64,000 nt of DNA from Clostridium gasigenes (GTDB lineage: Bacteria; Bacillota; Clostridia; Clostridiales; Clostridiaceae). The position numbers and the translations under genes are program-made. Under the pieces are notes generated by a model, which did no database searches, was not told where the DNA came from, and saw only the letters and a program-made list of their open reading frames with translations. The stretch's first letter is position 1, and each line of letters starts with the position of its first letter. Where the stretch lies: positions 62,001 through 126,000 of the forward strand of contig NZ_FNJM01000001.1 of NCBI RefSeq assembly GCF_900104115.1. The letters are read 5' to 3'. This document shows, piece after piece, positions 63,376-64,000 of this stretch.

Positions 63376-64000
63376 ATGTTAAAAATAGATGGAATTAATC
63401 TATATTATGATGGGATACACGCTTTAAAAGATATATCGCTAGAAGTGAAAAAAGGGGAAATAGTTACTTTAATAGGGTCTAATGGAGCTGGAAAAACTTC
63501 AACACTTAGAGCGATTTCAGGTCTTGAAAAGTATAAAAGTGGAAGTATAACTTTTAAAGGTACAGAAATTAATAAAGTGCCTGTTCACAAGGTAGTAGGT
63601 CTTGGACTTTCTCATGTGCCAGAAGGAAGAAAAATATTTGGAAACCTAACAGTATTAGAAAACTTAGAACTTGGAGCATATTTAAGGAAAGACAAAAAGG
63701 GAATAAAAGAAGATATGGATAACATATTTGAAAAATTCCCAAGACTTAAGGAAAGAATAAAGCAGCAAGCAGGAACATTATCAGGTGGAGAGCAGCAAAT
63801 GCTAGCAATAGGAAGAGCCTTAATGAATAGACCAGAAATGCTTGTATTAGATGAGCCATCAATGGGTCTTGCTCCAATAATAATAAAAGAAATATTTAAT
63901 ATTATTGTAGAAATAAATAAAGCAGGTACAACTATTCTATTAGTTGAACAAAATGCTAATATGGCATTATCCATAGCAGATAGAGCTTATGTACTTGAAA
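63376..64000 (+). CDS. livF: Branched-chain amino acid ABC importer, ATPase LivF (cut by window end)
   Basis: The frame runs to the last base, about 208 residues seen of an expected 235 or so. Walker A GSNGAGKTSTL, the LivF-typical LSHVPEGRKIFGNLTVLENL, signature LSGGEQQMLAIGRALM, Walker B LVLDEPSMGLAP and VEQNAN are present. ATG after GAGAGGGGGC, one base after the livG stop. Last member of livJHMGF. Confidence 0.92.
   Translation, partial: MLKIDGINLYYDGIHALKDISLEVKKGEIVTLIGSNGAGKTSTLRAISGLEKYKSGSITFKGTEINKVPVHKVVGLGLSHVPEGRKIFGNLTVLENLELGAYLRKDKKGIKEDMDNIFEKFPRLKERIKQQAGTLSGGEQQMLAIGRALMNRPEMLVLDEPSMGLAPIIIKEIFNIIVEINKAGTTILLVEQNANMALSIADRAYVLE

Overview
The window is AT-rich, with short intergenic gaps, strong AGGAGG-type ribosome binding sites, several TTG/GTG starts and many simple hairpin terminators. 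The gene content is a [FeFe]-hydrogenase-like protein, rubrerythrin, a spore-photoproduct-lyase-like radical SAM protein, iron-sulfur L-serine dehydratase, Agr-type quorum sensing and a T-box leader. Together this points to an anaerobic, probably spore-forming Clostridium (sensu stricto). I see no prophage, CRISPR array, plasmid backbone or intact insertion sequence. The DNA reads as chromosome with patches of accessory genes.

Region 1 (1-8.4 kb): the end of a U32 peptidase-like gene and a class III aminotransferase precede a divergent pair. One side is an LpdD-like prenyl-FMN chaperone on the minus strand. The other is a tight operon ubiD-ubiA-ubiX followed by a lipoprotein, ATPase and permease of an ABC importer. 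The UbiD/UbiA/UbiX set is what late futalosine-type menaquinone synthesis uses. Coupling it to an importer suggests uptake and prenylation of an aromatic precursor, and this is the most interesting metabolic proposal in the window. An Rrf2 regulator and a YgiD-type dioxygenase follow.

Region 2 (9.2-18 kb): the trehalose operon treB-treA-treR has a well-formed promoter with two identical palindromic operators and a cre-like site. After it comes a complex accessory patch: a 5'-truncated T-box leader, a start-less transposase remnant on the opposite strand, an agrB-agrD-agrC locus whose AgrD has no cysteine, then an intact second copy of the same T-box (apparent Ile specifier) in front of brnQ. 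The agr locus therefore sits between direct repeats of about 260 bp.

Region 3 (18-36.8 kb): a BceRS-BceAB-type peptide-sensing and resistance module, a pentapeptide-repeat protein, a Group-B-like [FeFe]-hydrogenase, a radical SAM protein, oligoendopeptidase F, YmaF, a cold-shock protein, a MecA_N-type penicillin-binding protein, a DUF1846 protein, the multi-sugar ABC ATPase MsmK and a CdaR-type regulator.

Region 4 (36.8-48 kb): the minus-strand L-serine dehydratase operon (sdaAB-sdaAA) ends with an orphan EIIC-like permease. It is followed by an initiator tRNA-Met, an ABC exporter pair, and a NarL-type two-component system next to a three-gene ABC-2 exporter.

Region 5 (48-64 kb): a Rieske/FAD oxidoreductase, a metallophosphoesterase, a chemoreceptor-like protein, rubrerythrin plus a flavin reductase, a MATE pump with a MerR-type 19-bp-spacer promoter and the probable MerR/BmrR-like regulator downstream, a GH18 chitinase with a frameshifted second chitin-binding module, and the livJHMGF branched-chain amino acid importer, which runs off the end of the window.

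A dispersed imperfect-palindrome repeat of about 50-65 bp (arm TTATTTATTTTACAATGCCT) recurs in at least a dozen intergenic gaps and is not explained by any gene.
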